A stretch of DNA of 19,585 nucleotides from UBA6022 sp035704495 (GTDB taxonomy: Bacteria; Patescibacteriota; Saccharimonadia; Saccharimonadales; Saccharimonadaceae), in the NCBI GenBank assembly GCA_035704495.1, contig DASSWW010000043.1:1-19585 (forward strand), in the 5' to 3' direction. The notes under the pieces were generated by a model that was not told the DNA's origin, did not search any database, and worked only from the letters and a program-made list of their open reading frames with translations. This document shows positions 5,460 through 12,565 of the stretch, piece by piece. Numbering within the stretch: position 1 is the stretch's first letter; every line of letters begins with the position of its first letter. Made by a program: the position numbers and the translations under genes.

Positions 5460-8012
5460 CTACAACTGACCCCAATGCTTACCGGTCGAAACATCAACCC
5501 GTAGTTGCACTCCCAGGGAGGGATAAATGTTTTCCATGGTGTGTTTTAGTAACTGGGTGACCTTGTCAGCGTTTTCTTCGGGACATTCAATCAAAATACT
5601 GTCATGCACCTGCAAAATTTGTTCACCCAAATCACCCAATTTTTTATCAACTTCAATCATCGCCATTTTCATCAAATCGGCTTCGGTTCCCTGAATCGGC
5701 ATGTTGGCAGCGGCCCGTTTAGCGCCTTCACGCACCATAAAGTTACTACTATTAACGTCGGGTGTTGGGCGGCGGCGACCAAAATAGGTTTCGACATAAC
5801 CATCAGTTGACGCCTGTTGCAGTGTAGTATCGATAAACTGACGAATTGGTTTGCGCAGCGCAAAATAGTGATCAATAAACTGTTTTGCCTGGGTAAAGTT
5901 CATGCTGGTGGCGGCCGATAGTCCATGGGGACTCATACCATACAGCACGCCAAAATTAATTACTTTGGCATCACGACGCTGCGTTTTAGTGACGTCGTCC
6001 ATCGGAATACCATACACCTGGCTGGCGGTTTTGGTATGAATATCGACATCACCGTTAAAGTCATTAATTAACACCTCGTCACCCGCCAGCACAGCCGCCA
6101 GACGCAGTTCAAACTGACTATAATCGGCGCTGACAAATACTTTATCCCCGTCAGGAATAAACGCCGTTCGTATTTTGCGGCCAAGTTCGGTTCGGACCGG
6201 AATATTTTGCAAATTCGGATTGGTACTACTCAGCCGGCCAGTACTGGCGACGTCTTGGTTAAACGTCGTGTGAACGCGGTCGTGTGTATCAGCCAGTTTT
6301 GGCAAGGTATCAACATAAGTATTTTTTAATTTCGCCAGTTCGCGGGTTTTTTCGATGAGTTCGATAATCGGGTGTTGGCCGCGTAATTTGTCTAATTCTT
6401 TTTGGCCGGTGCTATACCCTGTTTTACCTTTTTTTATACCGGCGGTCGGCAGCTGTAATTTGGTAAATAGCACTTCGGATAGTTGCGAGGGGCTGCCGAT
6501 GTTAAATTCATACCCCGCAAGTGTATACATTTCTTGTTCCAGTCGGGCATGCTCCGTCCCCAGTTCGTCGCTCATTTTGCCTAACATCGCACGGTCAATT
6601 TTAATCCCGCGGCGCTCCATAGCAAACAAATGATACGTCAACGGAAAATCGAGTTCGTAAGCCACCTTGGCTAGTTTTTTGTTGGCCACAAAGGCCTGGG
6701 TTTGCTGATCAAACAATTGCCAAAATGCCGCAAGTGTCACACCCGCGCCATTAACCGGTTCGCCAATCAGCGCTGTCAAACTGCGATCGCGCGTGAGCGA
6801 ATTAATTAAAAATGCCGCTTGGTGGATATCGTGTAATTCCTGAAAACGGACATGGACATCATTGTCAGCCAGTTGATGATAGAGTAGTTTGCTGTCATAC
6901 CCAATCACCGTCGCTAGTTCCAGGGCTCGCCAAACGCTATTATCAACCTGGTCGATTGGTAATGTATGCACCGTTTTGCGGTCGACCGATAGCCAAAGCT
7001 CATTCGAATCGGTATCAAAATGTAGCGCAACCGGACCGTCAATCGTAACCGTTTCTGGCCACGATGTCACAGTCAATGCCGCTAATGAAGGTTCGGTTGA
7101 TGTATCAAATAATCCCGCCTGATTAGTATCGCCAGTAGGCGTTTGCATGTTTTTAGGCAAGCGGCGCACCAGCGAACTAAACTCAAACCGTTTCAATATT
7201 TCGGCCACGCGTGGCAAATCAATGTCCGTCACATCGGCCACATTCCAATCTAGTTGTACGGGGGCATCGGTCCAAATACGACCAACCTCTTTGCTGATAT
7301 AGGCCAGGTCTTTGCCGGCAGCTAATTTTTTGGCGACCGTCGGCTTGATGTCATCCAGATGAGCATAAATATTATCCAGCGTTTGGTAATCCTGTAGTAA
7401 CTGGACGCCGGTTTTTTCACCAATGCCCGGCACGCCTGGTAAATTATCAGACGAGTCACCTTTTAATGATTTTAAATCTAAAAATTGTTCGACATCGATA
7501 CCGTATTTTTTTTCAAAATAGTCGACGTCAAATTCTTCTAGATTACTAAGCCCGTTTTTCAGCGCATATACTTTGGTGGTCGGGCTAATGAGTTGCAAGG
7601 CATCTAAATCGCTGGTCAGCAGGCACGTTTCAATTCCCTTTTCCGTCGCCTGTTTAGCAAACGCCCCTAAAATATCATCGGCTTCGTAATCGTCTAGTTC
7701 GTACAGCGGCCAACCAAACGCATCCAGCAGTTCAAATAACATGGGCAGTTGCGCGTAAAAATCGTCGGGAGCTTTTTTGCGGCCAGCCTTATATTCGGGA
7801 TAAATTTCGCGGCGCTTACGAATATTGGTGCCTTTTTTATCCCAGGCAACGGCCACGTAATCTGGTTCTAATTTTTTAATTAATTCGATTGCCAAGCTGG
7901 CAAAACCAAACACGCCGCCCGTTGGCGTACCGTCGGACAAACTAAGCCCGGGCATGGCATAATACCCGCGATAAAACACACTTTTTCCATCAATGACCGC
8001 CAAACGTTTCAT
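5460..8012 (-). CDS. polA: DNA polymerase I, 5' nuclease plus polymerase, degenerate proofreading domain
   Basis: This 850-residue family A polymerase is slightly short against about 930 in E. coli. The N-terminal 5'-3' exonuclease (about 1-290) keeps its acidic motifs (Asp8, LDDYEADDILG, TSDLDALQL, GDSSDNLPGVPGIGEKTG). The 3'-5' exonuclease-like middle looks inactive: FDTDS stands where DTE is expected, GYDSKLL lacks the motif II Asp, and the motif III Asp is absent. The polymerase domain has motif A DYSQFELR (Asp630), motif B with KVINFGVLYG, and motif C VHDS (His803, Asp804, Ser805), where almost all relatives have HDE. It should act in Okazaki fragment processing and repair without proofreading. 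The ATG lies 6 nt after an extended -10 box and has no Shine-Dalgarno. Confidence 0.97.
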   Translation of the reverse strand: MKRLAVIDGKSVFYRGYYAMPGLSLSDGTPTGGVFGFASLAIELIKKLEPDYVAVAWDKKGTNIRKRREIYPEYKAGRKKAPDDFYAQLPMLFELLDAFGWPLYELDDYEADDILGAFAKQATEKGIETCLLTSDLDALQLISPTTKVYALKNGLSNLEEFDVDYFEKKYGIDVEQFLDLKSLKGDSSDNLPGVPGIGEKTGVQLLQDYQTLDNIYAHLDDIKPTVAKKLAAGKDLAYISKEVGRIWTDAPVQLDWNVADVTDIDLPRVAEILKRFEFSSLVRRLPKNMQTPTGDTNQAGLFDTSTEPSLAALTVTSWPETVTIDGPVALHFDTDSNELWLSVDRKTVHTLPIDQVDNSVWRALELATVIGYDSKLLYHQLADNDVHVRFQELHDIHQAAFLINSLTRDRSLTALIGEPVNGAGVTLAAFWQLFDQQTQAFVANKKLAKVAYELDFPLTYHLFAMERRGIKIDRAMLGKMSDELGTEHARLEQEMYTLAGYEFNIGSPSQLSEVLFTKLQLPTAGIKKGKTGYSTGQKELDKLRGQHPIIELIEKTRELAKLKNTYVDTLPKLADTHDRVHTTFNQDVASTGRLSSTNPNLQNIPVRTELGRKIRTAFIPDGDKVFVSADYSQFELRLAAVLAGDEVLINDFNGDVDIHTKTASQVYGIPMDDVTKTQRRDAKVINFGVLYGMSPHGLSAATSMNFTQAKQFIDHYFALRKPIRQFIDTTLQQASTDGYVETYFGRRRPTPDVNSSNFMVREGAKRAAANMPIQGTEADLMKMAMIEVDKKLGDLGEQILQVHDSILIECPEENADKVTQLLKHTMENIYPSLGVQLRVDVSTGKHWGQL

Positions 8013-8018
8013 ATTGTT

Positions 8019-8027
8019 AGTATAACA
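8019..8027 (-). promoter_or_regulatory. Extended -10 promoter of polA (leaderless)
   Basis: TGTTATACT, a TGn-extended -10 (hexamer TATACT at 8019-8024), is followed by 6 nt and the polA ATG. It lies just after the whiB-like stop; no good -35 is seen in the 3' end of that gene. Confidence 0.55.
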
Positions 8028-8029
8028 CT

Positions 8030-8371
8030 CTACTCGGTGCTAGAGTCTTGCATCGTCGGTGTATCCGGTTTGTGGCGAACCATTTTGCGACGCTCTCTTT
8101 CGGACAAACCACCCCATACCCCGAATTTTTCGTCGTTAGCAAGCGCAAAATCGAGGCACTGCGGTCGGACTGAGCATATGGAACAAACTTTTTTTGCAAG
8201 GCTGGCAGATCCTCCTCTGTCAGGGTAAAACAAATCAGGCGTCTTAGACTCGGGTGATTTAGCGCTAGCTGTTTTCGTATCGGATGTTTCGGCGCAGGCT
8301 GCATCCTGTAGCCACGATAGTGGGCCGTCGTCCAGGTCGTTGCGAGGAGAGATGGGGTATTTTTCTGTCAT
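8030..8371 (-). CDS. WhiB-like (Wbl) iron-sulfur transcription factor
   Basis: This 113-residue protein carries the full Wbl signature: Cys26 in WLQDAAC, a DLFYP strand, a CxxC pair (Cys63, Cys66), Cys72 in CLDFAL, and a GVWGGLSERERR turn (about 84-95) followed by basic residues. In characterised Wbl proteins the four Cys bind a 4Fe-4S cluster and the protein works with the primary sigma factor region 4, often in redox or stress control. Unusual here is a Ser/Thr/Lys/Ala-rich insertion between Cys26 and DLFYP (about residues 27-45), longer than in most actinobacterial members. It has no Shine-Dalgarno; a TATAAA/TAAACT box lies 6-8 nt before the ATG. It is divergent from a P-loop kinase-like gene, and polA follows 17 bp downstream. 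The paralogue class is not assignable. Confidence 0.9.
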   Translation of the reverse strand: MTEKYPISPRNDLDDGPLSWLQDAACAETSDTKTASAKSPESKTPDLFYPDRGGSASLAKKVCSICSVRPQCLDFALANDEKFGVWGGLSERERRKMVRHKPDTPTMQDSSTE

Positions 8372-8377
8372 ATAAAT

Positions 8378-8405
8378 AGTTTATACCTGTGGGCTAGCGA
8401 TGCAA
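8378..8405 (-). promoter_or_regulatory. Candidate promoter of the whiB-like gene
   Basis: TTGCAT (8400-8405), a 16-bp spacer and TAAACT (8378-8383) lie 6 nt from the ATG. The overlapping TATAAA (8380-8385) is an alternative -10, at 8 nt. Both predict an mRNA with almost no leader. Confidence 0.45.
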
Positions 8406-8442
8406 GCACAAGATGTTTACATCAGCCGAACCAACCATAATC

Positions 8443-8451
8443 TGCTACACT
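8443..8451 (+). promoter_or_regulatory. Extended -10 promoter of the P-loop kinase-like gene
   Basis: TGCTACACT (hexamer TACACT, 8446-8451) is a TGn-extended -10 lying 8 nt before the ATG at 8460. No Shine-Dalgarno is present. A leader of 0-2 nt is predicted. Confidence 0.5.
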
Positions 8452-8459
8452 AGACCTAT

Positions 8460-9029
8460 ATGACACATCACGAAAACGTTAAAATTGTTGCTTTTGTTGG
8501 GCTGGCTGGCAGCGGAAAAAGCGCCGCAGTCGAACACCTTACCGCCAAGGGCTATCCCAAAGTCTACTTTGGCGGTGTCGTCCTAGACGCTATGTCCAAA
8601 GCCGGCATCGATCACACCCCAGAAAATGAAACCCCCTTCCGCGAAGAATTGCGCCAACGCGAAGGTAAAGACTTTGTCGTCAACCGAATTATTACTCAAA
8701 TCCATGGTTTAATCAACGCCGGCCAACACCGAATCGTTGCCGATGGCATTTATACTTGGACAGAATACAAAGCCATGAAACGCGAGTTTCCAGGCGAATT
8801 GACTACTATTGCCGTCGTGACGCCGAAACACCTGCGTCACCACCGTTTAACACAGCGGCCGATTCGTCCATTGACCGAAGCCGAAGCCAATCAACGGGAT
8901 TGGGCAGAAATTGAAAACTTAGAAAAAGGTGGTCCTATCGCCATTGCTGATCATTACATCATCAACGATAAATCGCTTGAACATATGCACCAGGCCATTG
9001 ATCAAGAACTGAATCACATCAATTTTTAA
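8460..9029 (+). CDS. P-loop kinase-like ATPase (dephospho-CoA kinase/UPF0200-like)
   Basis: This 189-residue P-loop NTPase has Walker A GLAGSGKS (residues 14-21) directly after the first beta strand. A FGGVVLD segment follows, in the position of the substrate loop of NMP kinases. A lid-like Arg-rich stretch (HRLTQRPIRP) precedes RDWAEIENLEKGG and an IADHYIIND strand, the arrangement seen in adenylate kinase-like and dephospho-CoA kinase-like proteins such as the UPF0200 group. The true substrate (nucleotide, dephospho-CoA or another small molecule) is not decidable from sequence. It is transcribed divergently from the whiB-like gene across an 88-bp gap. The start is set by Walker A proximity and by the -10 box 8 nt upstream. 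Confidence 0.8.
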   Translation: MTHHENVKIVAFVGLAGSGKSAAVEHLTAKGYPKVYFGGVVLDAMSKAGIDHTPENETPFREELRQREGKDFVVNRIITQIHGLINAGQHRIVADGIYTWTEYKAMKREFPGELTTIAVVTPKHLRHHRLTQRPIRPLTEAEANQRDWAEIENLEKGGPIAIADHYIINDKSLEHMHQAIDQELNHINF

Positions 9030-9037
9030 GTAACCGC

Positions 9038-9067
9038 TTGCTATAAGTAGCTGCTGACCGCTACAAT
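9038..9067 (+). promoter_or_regulatory. Promoter of the first pilin gene
   Basis: TTGCTA (9038-9043), an 18-bp spacer and TACAAT (9062-9067) lie 7 nt before the ATG at 9075. There is no Shine-Dalgarno, so the transcript is predicted to be leaderless or nearly so. Confidence 0.6.
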
Positions 9068-9074
9068 AACTACC

Positions 9075-9641
9075 ATGATAAAAAGCAAAAGCGGTTTCAC
9101 AATTGTCGAACTGTCAATCGTCATTATCGTGATTGGTATTTTGGCAATGATAACAGCTGCAGCCTACGGCAGCACTCAAGCCAAGGCGCGTGACGCAAAA
9201 CGTATGTCAGACTTGGCAAAAATTGCCGAAGCAATTCAACTCCACCGCATTAAATACGGCAACGATGTTCAAACTGGCAGCGGCTGTGGCAGCGGTGGCA
9301 ATGGCAATGGCTGGTTTAATTATGCCGGGGGAACGTATCCAAACTCTACTTTGTCGTGTTTAATTGCGACGGGCTACTTAGACGCAACATTTATAGATCC
9401 TAGTGGCTGCACAACTAACGGAAACAACTCTTCAGGTTCTGAATTACCAAACCCCTCATGTGATCAAGTAGGTTATACCTACATGAAATATAGTTGTATG
9501 TCGGGCGGCGAATACATCACCCACGTCTATGCGCGACTCGAAACCAAGGACGAATCGCAAAAATTAATCGATGCCAATACTTGTTCTTCGGCGACGGTGG
9601 CCAACAATTATGGTATGAATTATATGGCGGTTGCCGACTAA
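9075..9641 (+). CDS. Type IV pilin-like protein
   Basis: This 188-residue protein has a class III prepilin leader: basic MIKSKSG, cleavage after Gly7, then the N-methylated Phe and Glu+5 in FTIVEL, and a hydrophobic helix to about residue 30. The globular part has an amphipathic helix (ARDAKRMSDLAKIAEAIQLH), a Gly/Ser/Asn-rich section and six Cys residues that could form disulphides. Processing by a prepilin peptidase and incorporation into a type IV pilus or pseudopilus follows from the family. No pilus assembly gene lies nearby; a similar pilin is at 16690-17196. It has its own promoter and ends in a strong bidirectional terminator. Confidence 0.92.
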   Translation: MIKSKSGFTIVELSIVIIVIGILAMITAAAYGSTQAKARDAKRMSDLAKIAEAIQLHRIKYGNDVQTGSGCGSGGNGNGWFNYAGGTYPNSTLSCLIATGYLDATFIDPSGCTTNGNNSSGSELPNPSCDQVGYTYMKYSCMSGGEYITHVYARLETKDESQKLIDANTCSSATVANNYGMNYMAVAD

Positions 9642-9673
9642 AAAACGCTCCGCCAGAGCGAAGCGTTTTTTAG
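9638..9673. terminator. Bidirectional intrinsic terminator between pilin and rpoD
   Basis: A perfect 12-bp inverted repeat (9638-9649 and 9662-9673) surrounds a 12-nt loop. The arms are an AGCG/CGCT core with A6 and T6 tracts, so each strand reads a stem followed by TTTTTT. It overlaps the stop codon of the pilin gene and ends 15 bp from the rpoD stop, serving both convergent units. Confidence 0.9.
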
Positions 9674-9688
9674 ATAGCTACTCTTATT

Positions 9689-10681
9689 CTATCCTAGATA
9701 TTCGTGCAGTTTTTTGGCGTCTTTGTGTTTGCGTAGTTTCGCCAAGGCTTTGGCTTCAATCTGACGAATACGTTCGCGGGTGACGGCAAATTCTTGACCG
9801 ACTTCTTCGAGTGTATGGCTTTTGCCGTTTTCTAGGCCGAAACGCATTTTGATGATTTTTTGTTCACGATCAGACAGCGTTGATAAAATGCTTTGCACTT
9901 GTTCGCGCAGCAGTTGACTGGCAGCTGACTCTTCTGGAGTGGCGCCGTCTTCGTCTTCGATAAAATCACCCAAAACCGAATCTTCGTCTTCGCCGTCACG
10001 TCCAACACCAGCATCCAAGCTGGTAATATCTTGTTTGATTTTGATGACGTATTCGACTTTTTCTGGTTCCATTTCCAGCTCTTTACCAAGTTCTTCAATG
10101 GTTGGTTCACGGTTTAATTCTTGAGTCATGCGGCGTTGGGTGCGCAGTAACTTATTAATCGTTTCGACCATGTGCACCGGAATACGAATGGTGCGGGCTT
10201 GGTCAGCGATAGCGCGCGTGATTGCCTGACGAATCCACCAAGTCGCATAGGTACTGAATTTAAAGCCCTTGTCGGGATCAAATTTTTCAACCGCACGCAG
10301 TAATCCCGTATTACCCTCTTGAATCAGGTCCAAGAAATCAAGTCCACGACCGCTGTAACGTTTGGCAATCGACACCACCAAGCGCATATTGGCTTCGGCC
10401 ATCTTATCCTTGGCCTTTTTCTCGCCAGCTACCACGCGCTGCGCCAAAGCTAATTCTTCTTCGGCGTTCAACAGCGGAATTTTACCAATTTCGCGCAGGT
10501 ACAGGCGAACGCTGTCGTCAGACACGTCATCGAAATACTGGCCTTGATTCAGCGTATCTTCGTCCGCTTCTTCTTCCTCGACCAGCTCGGCAATCGCTGG
10601 TTCTTCGATATCGCTGAGTGGCCCACCGCTGGCATCAATCACGCCGTTATCATCTACTGGTTTTTTATCATCTTTGGCCAC
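9689..10681 (-). CDS. rpoD: Primary RNA polymerase sigma factor (sigma-70)
   Basis: This 330-residue sigma factor has regions 1.2, 2, 3 and 4. Region 1.2 is DSVRLYLREIGKIPLL. Region 2 includes NMRLVVSIAKRYSGRGL, FLDLIQEGNTGLLRAV and FKFSTYATWWIRQAI. Region 4 ends with a helix-turn-helix (TLEEVGQEFAVTRERIRQIE), the -35 reader. The N-terminus is acidic and short, with no long region 1.1 or non-conserved insert, so it is a compact primary sigma. The start is GTG at 10681 with AAAGGAG (10689-10695) 7 nt upstream; it overlaps the dnaG 3' end by 14 bp. The dnaG-rpoD pairing resembles the macromolecular synthesis operon without rpsU. The TATAAT- and TTGACT-like boxes in this window fit recognition by such a factor. 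Confidence 0.97.
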   Translation of the reverse strand: MAKDDKKPVDDNGVIDASGGPLSDIEEPAIAELVEEEEADEDTLNQGQYFDDVSDDSVRLYLREIGKIPLLNAEEELALAQRVVAGEKKAKDKMAEANMRLVVSIAKRYSGRGLDFLDLIQEGNTGLLRAVEKFDPDKGFKFSTYATWWIRQAITRAIADQARTIRIPVHMVETINKLLRTQRRMTQELNREPTIEELGKELEMEPEKVEYVIKIKQDITSLDAGVGRDGEDEDSVLGDFIEDEDGATPEESAASQLLREQVQSILSTLSDREQKIIKMRFGLENGKSHTLEEVGQEFAVTRERIRQIEAKALAKLRKHKDAKKLHEYLG

Positions 10682-12425
10682 GAGTTATCTCCTTTATAAG
10701 TGTATTCAGCTGTGCGAGTAATGCCGCTGCTCTGGTATCGTCACCAGCCGCTTCGGCTTCGCGGAGTTGAATACTGAGTTGCTGTTGTTTTTGTTTCTTG
10801 TGTTCATTTTGTACTTGGCGGAGTAATGTAGCCACTTCATGGTAACGAATTTGATCGTTCCAGTCGGCATAACGAGTCTCGGCCTTTAATAGTAATATTT
10901 TTACATACGTATCAAAGTTTTGCAAGTCCTTCGGGGTTGTCTGAACGACGGCGCCTGCATGCTGCGCTAGATAGCGCGCGATGGCTTGACGTTCGTCGCC
11001 AATAAACATTGTGTCGTCGATACCGGCAAATAATTCTTGGCTAGGAGCATCAATTAACGCAACAGATAATAAATTGTCTTGGTAGGCGGCGCTGTCGGTC
11101 GCGGCCCGGCCCTGCGAGCCAGCCACCGGCCGACGTTTGGCGGCCGTGGCTTCAGTCGGCACCGTGGCTAATTTTGCCCTGACCGCTTCAATTGACGAAC
11201 CAACCATCGTTGCAATCTTTTTTTCATAATGTTCTTGTTCAATAGGGTCTTGCAAGTGACGCACCACATTCAGTGCTGCGGTCGTAAAGGCGCGCTTGCC
11301 GCTGGCTGTTGTGATATCTTCGCGTTGGCTATATTGCGCTAAAATCCAGTCCACCGCTGGTTCAGTAGCATTGATGGCGGCTTGCCATAACGTGACGTCT
11401 TGCTGAATCAGTTCATCTGGATCTTTGGCGCCGTCGGGCAGACTAATAATCGTTAGTTCAACCCCTACTTCACTGGCAATCGGAATAGCTCGCTCGGTGG
11501 CCGCAATACCCGCTTTGTCAGCATCAAAGGCCAGTCGCACTTGACCGCTCAGTCGTTTCAGCGCCCGCAAATGTTGCTCGGTCATAGCTGTCCCCGCCGT
11601 GGCTACTACCTGGGTGACGCCCACTTGGTGACTGCTGACCACATCCAAGTTACCTTCGACAATGACCGCATAATCATTCGTCCGAATTGCTTCTTTGGCC
11701 TGCGACAAGCCAAAGACGTGCCGGCTTTTATCGTACAGTAATGTCTGCGGCGTGTTCAGATATTTTGGTGCGTTCGGATCATCACCCCCTAAAATGCGAG
11801 CTGTAAATCCAATCACCTGTCCACCGGCATCCATCAACGGTACCGTCATGCGACCACGGAATAAATCACCACCAAACCTGTTGACCAACCCGCTGTCAGC
11901 CAGCTCGCTTTTGCTAAAGCCTTTTTTGGTTAAAAACTGCGTTAACGCCCGGCCGTCAGTCGGCGCATAACCAATCCGAAAATTCTGAACGATTTGTTTG
12001 GACAGGCCACGTGTTTTAAACACGTATTCAACAGCATGCTGGTTTTTTAATAAACTATGTTGATAATACTGCGCCGCCCAATCGTTTGCCTGTAGTAATC
12101 GTTTTTTACGCTTTGCCAAATCTTGGCTGCCTTTTGATTCGTATAGCGACAAGTCGACGCCAGCTTTGCGTGCCAAATGCTCCAATGCCTGGCGAAAATC
12201 CATACCTTCGACTTCCATCACAAATGAAAAGACATCACCGCCTTTGTTTGATGAAAAATCATGCCAAATATGTTTATCGGGGCTAACAAAAAAACTTGGT
12301 GTTTTTTCGCCGCTAAATGGGCTGATGCCTTTAAAGTTACGACCCGCCCGTTTCAACTGGACATACTCGCCCACAACGTCCTCTATATTGAGTCGCGCCC
12401 GCACTTCTTCTTTGGCATCTTGCAT
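10668..12425 (-). CDS. dnaG: DNA primase with zinc ligands lost
   Basis: This 585-residue primase would lay RNA primers at the replication fork. The N-terminal zinc-ribbon fold is recognisable (EKTPSFFVSP, KGGDVFSFV), but the four canonical ligands are replaced: Ser35 and Ser38 for Cys and His in the CPFH motif, and Asp56 and Ser59 for the Cys pair in HCFGC. The catalytic TOPRIM core is intact, with Glu257 and Asp261 (EGNLD) and Asp301/Asp303 (FDADKAG). The C-terminal helicase-binding region is low in recognisable motifs. The ATG lies 7 nt after a perfect TGC-TATAAT extended -10 with no Shine-Dalgarno. rpoD is coupled downstream. Confidence 0.96.
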   Translation of the reverse strand: MQDAKEEVRARLNIEDVVGEYVQLKRAGRNFKGISPFSGEKTPSFFVSPDKHIWHDFSSNKGGDVFSFVMEVEGMDFRQALEHLARKAGVDLSLYESKGSQDLAKRKKRLLQANDWAAQYYQHSLLKNQHAVEYVFKTRGLSKQIVQNFRIGYAPTDGRALTQFLTKKGFSKSELADSGLVNRFGGDLFRGRMTVPLMDAGGQVIGFTARILGGDDPNAPKYLNTPQTLLYDKSRHVFGLSQAKEAIRTNDYAVIVEGNLDVVSSHQVGVTQVVATAGTAMTEQHLRALKRLSGQVRLAFDADKAGIAATERAIPIASEVGVELTIISLPDGAKDPDELIQQDVTLWQAAINATEPAVDWILAQYSQREDITTASGKRAFTTAALNVVRHLQDPIEQEHYEKKIATMVGSSIEAVRAKLATVPTEATAAKRRPVAGSQGRAATDSAAYQDNLLSVALIDAPSQELFAGIDDTMFIGDERQAIARYLAQHAGAVVQTTPKDLQNFDTYVKILLLKAETRYADWNDQIRYHEVATLLRQVQNEHKKQKQQQLSIQLREAEAAGDDTRAAALLAQLNTLIKEITRGQR

Positions 12426-12432
12426 AGTTTGT

Positions 12433-12441
12433 ATTATAGCA
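12433..12441 (-). promoter_or_regulatory. Consensus extended -10 promoter of dnaG-rpoD (leaderless)
   Basis: TGCTATAAT (hexamer TATAAT at 12433-12438) is a perfect TGn-extended -10, 7 nt from the dnaG ATG. A weak -35 (TTATAC, 12455-12460) lies in the arm of an adjacent palindrome. Confidence 0.7.
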
Positions 12442-12454
12442 CTACGAAGCGAGT

Positions 12455-12480
12455 GTATAAGAGGGCTCGCTCTCTTATAC
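12455..12480. promoter_or_regulatory. 9-bp perfect palindrome over the dnaG -35 region
   Basis: GTATAAGAG (12455-12463) and CTCTTATAC (12472-12480) flank an 8-nt loop. An alternative pairing AGCGAG (12448-12453) with CTCGCT (12466-12471) competes with it. The left arm covers the dnaG -35 position, so an operator role is plausible. Confidence 0.45.
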
Positions 12481-12493
12481 CGAGTGAGGACGC

Positions 12494-12522
12494 GCTATAT
12501 TCGCGCGGAGTACCAATATAGC
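12494..12522. repeat. 8-bp inverted repeat upstream of the 12566 gene
   Basis: GCTATATT (12494-12501) and AATATAGC (12515-12522) flank a GC-rich loop with CGCGCG. It lies just upstream of the -35 (TTTACC, 12527-12532) of the plus-strand gene. It could be an operator, or a structure belonging to neither gene. Confidence 0.4.
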
Positions 12523-12526
12523 ACTC

Positions 12527-12555
12527 TTTACCTCTGTAACTGATTGTGCTTAAAT
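12527..12555 (+). promoter_or_regulatory. Candidate promoter of the 12566 membrane-protein gene
   Basis: TTTACC (12527-12532), a 17-bp spacer and TTAAAT (12550-12555, preceded by TGC) lie 10 nt before the ATG. This predicts a leader of about 3 nt; no Shine-Dalgarno is present. Confidence 0.45.
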
Positions 12556-12565
12556 AGACGTATCT

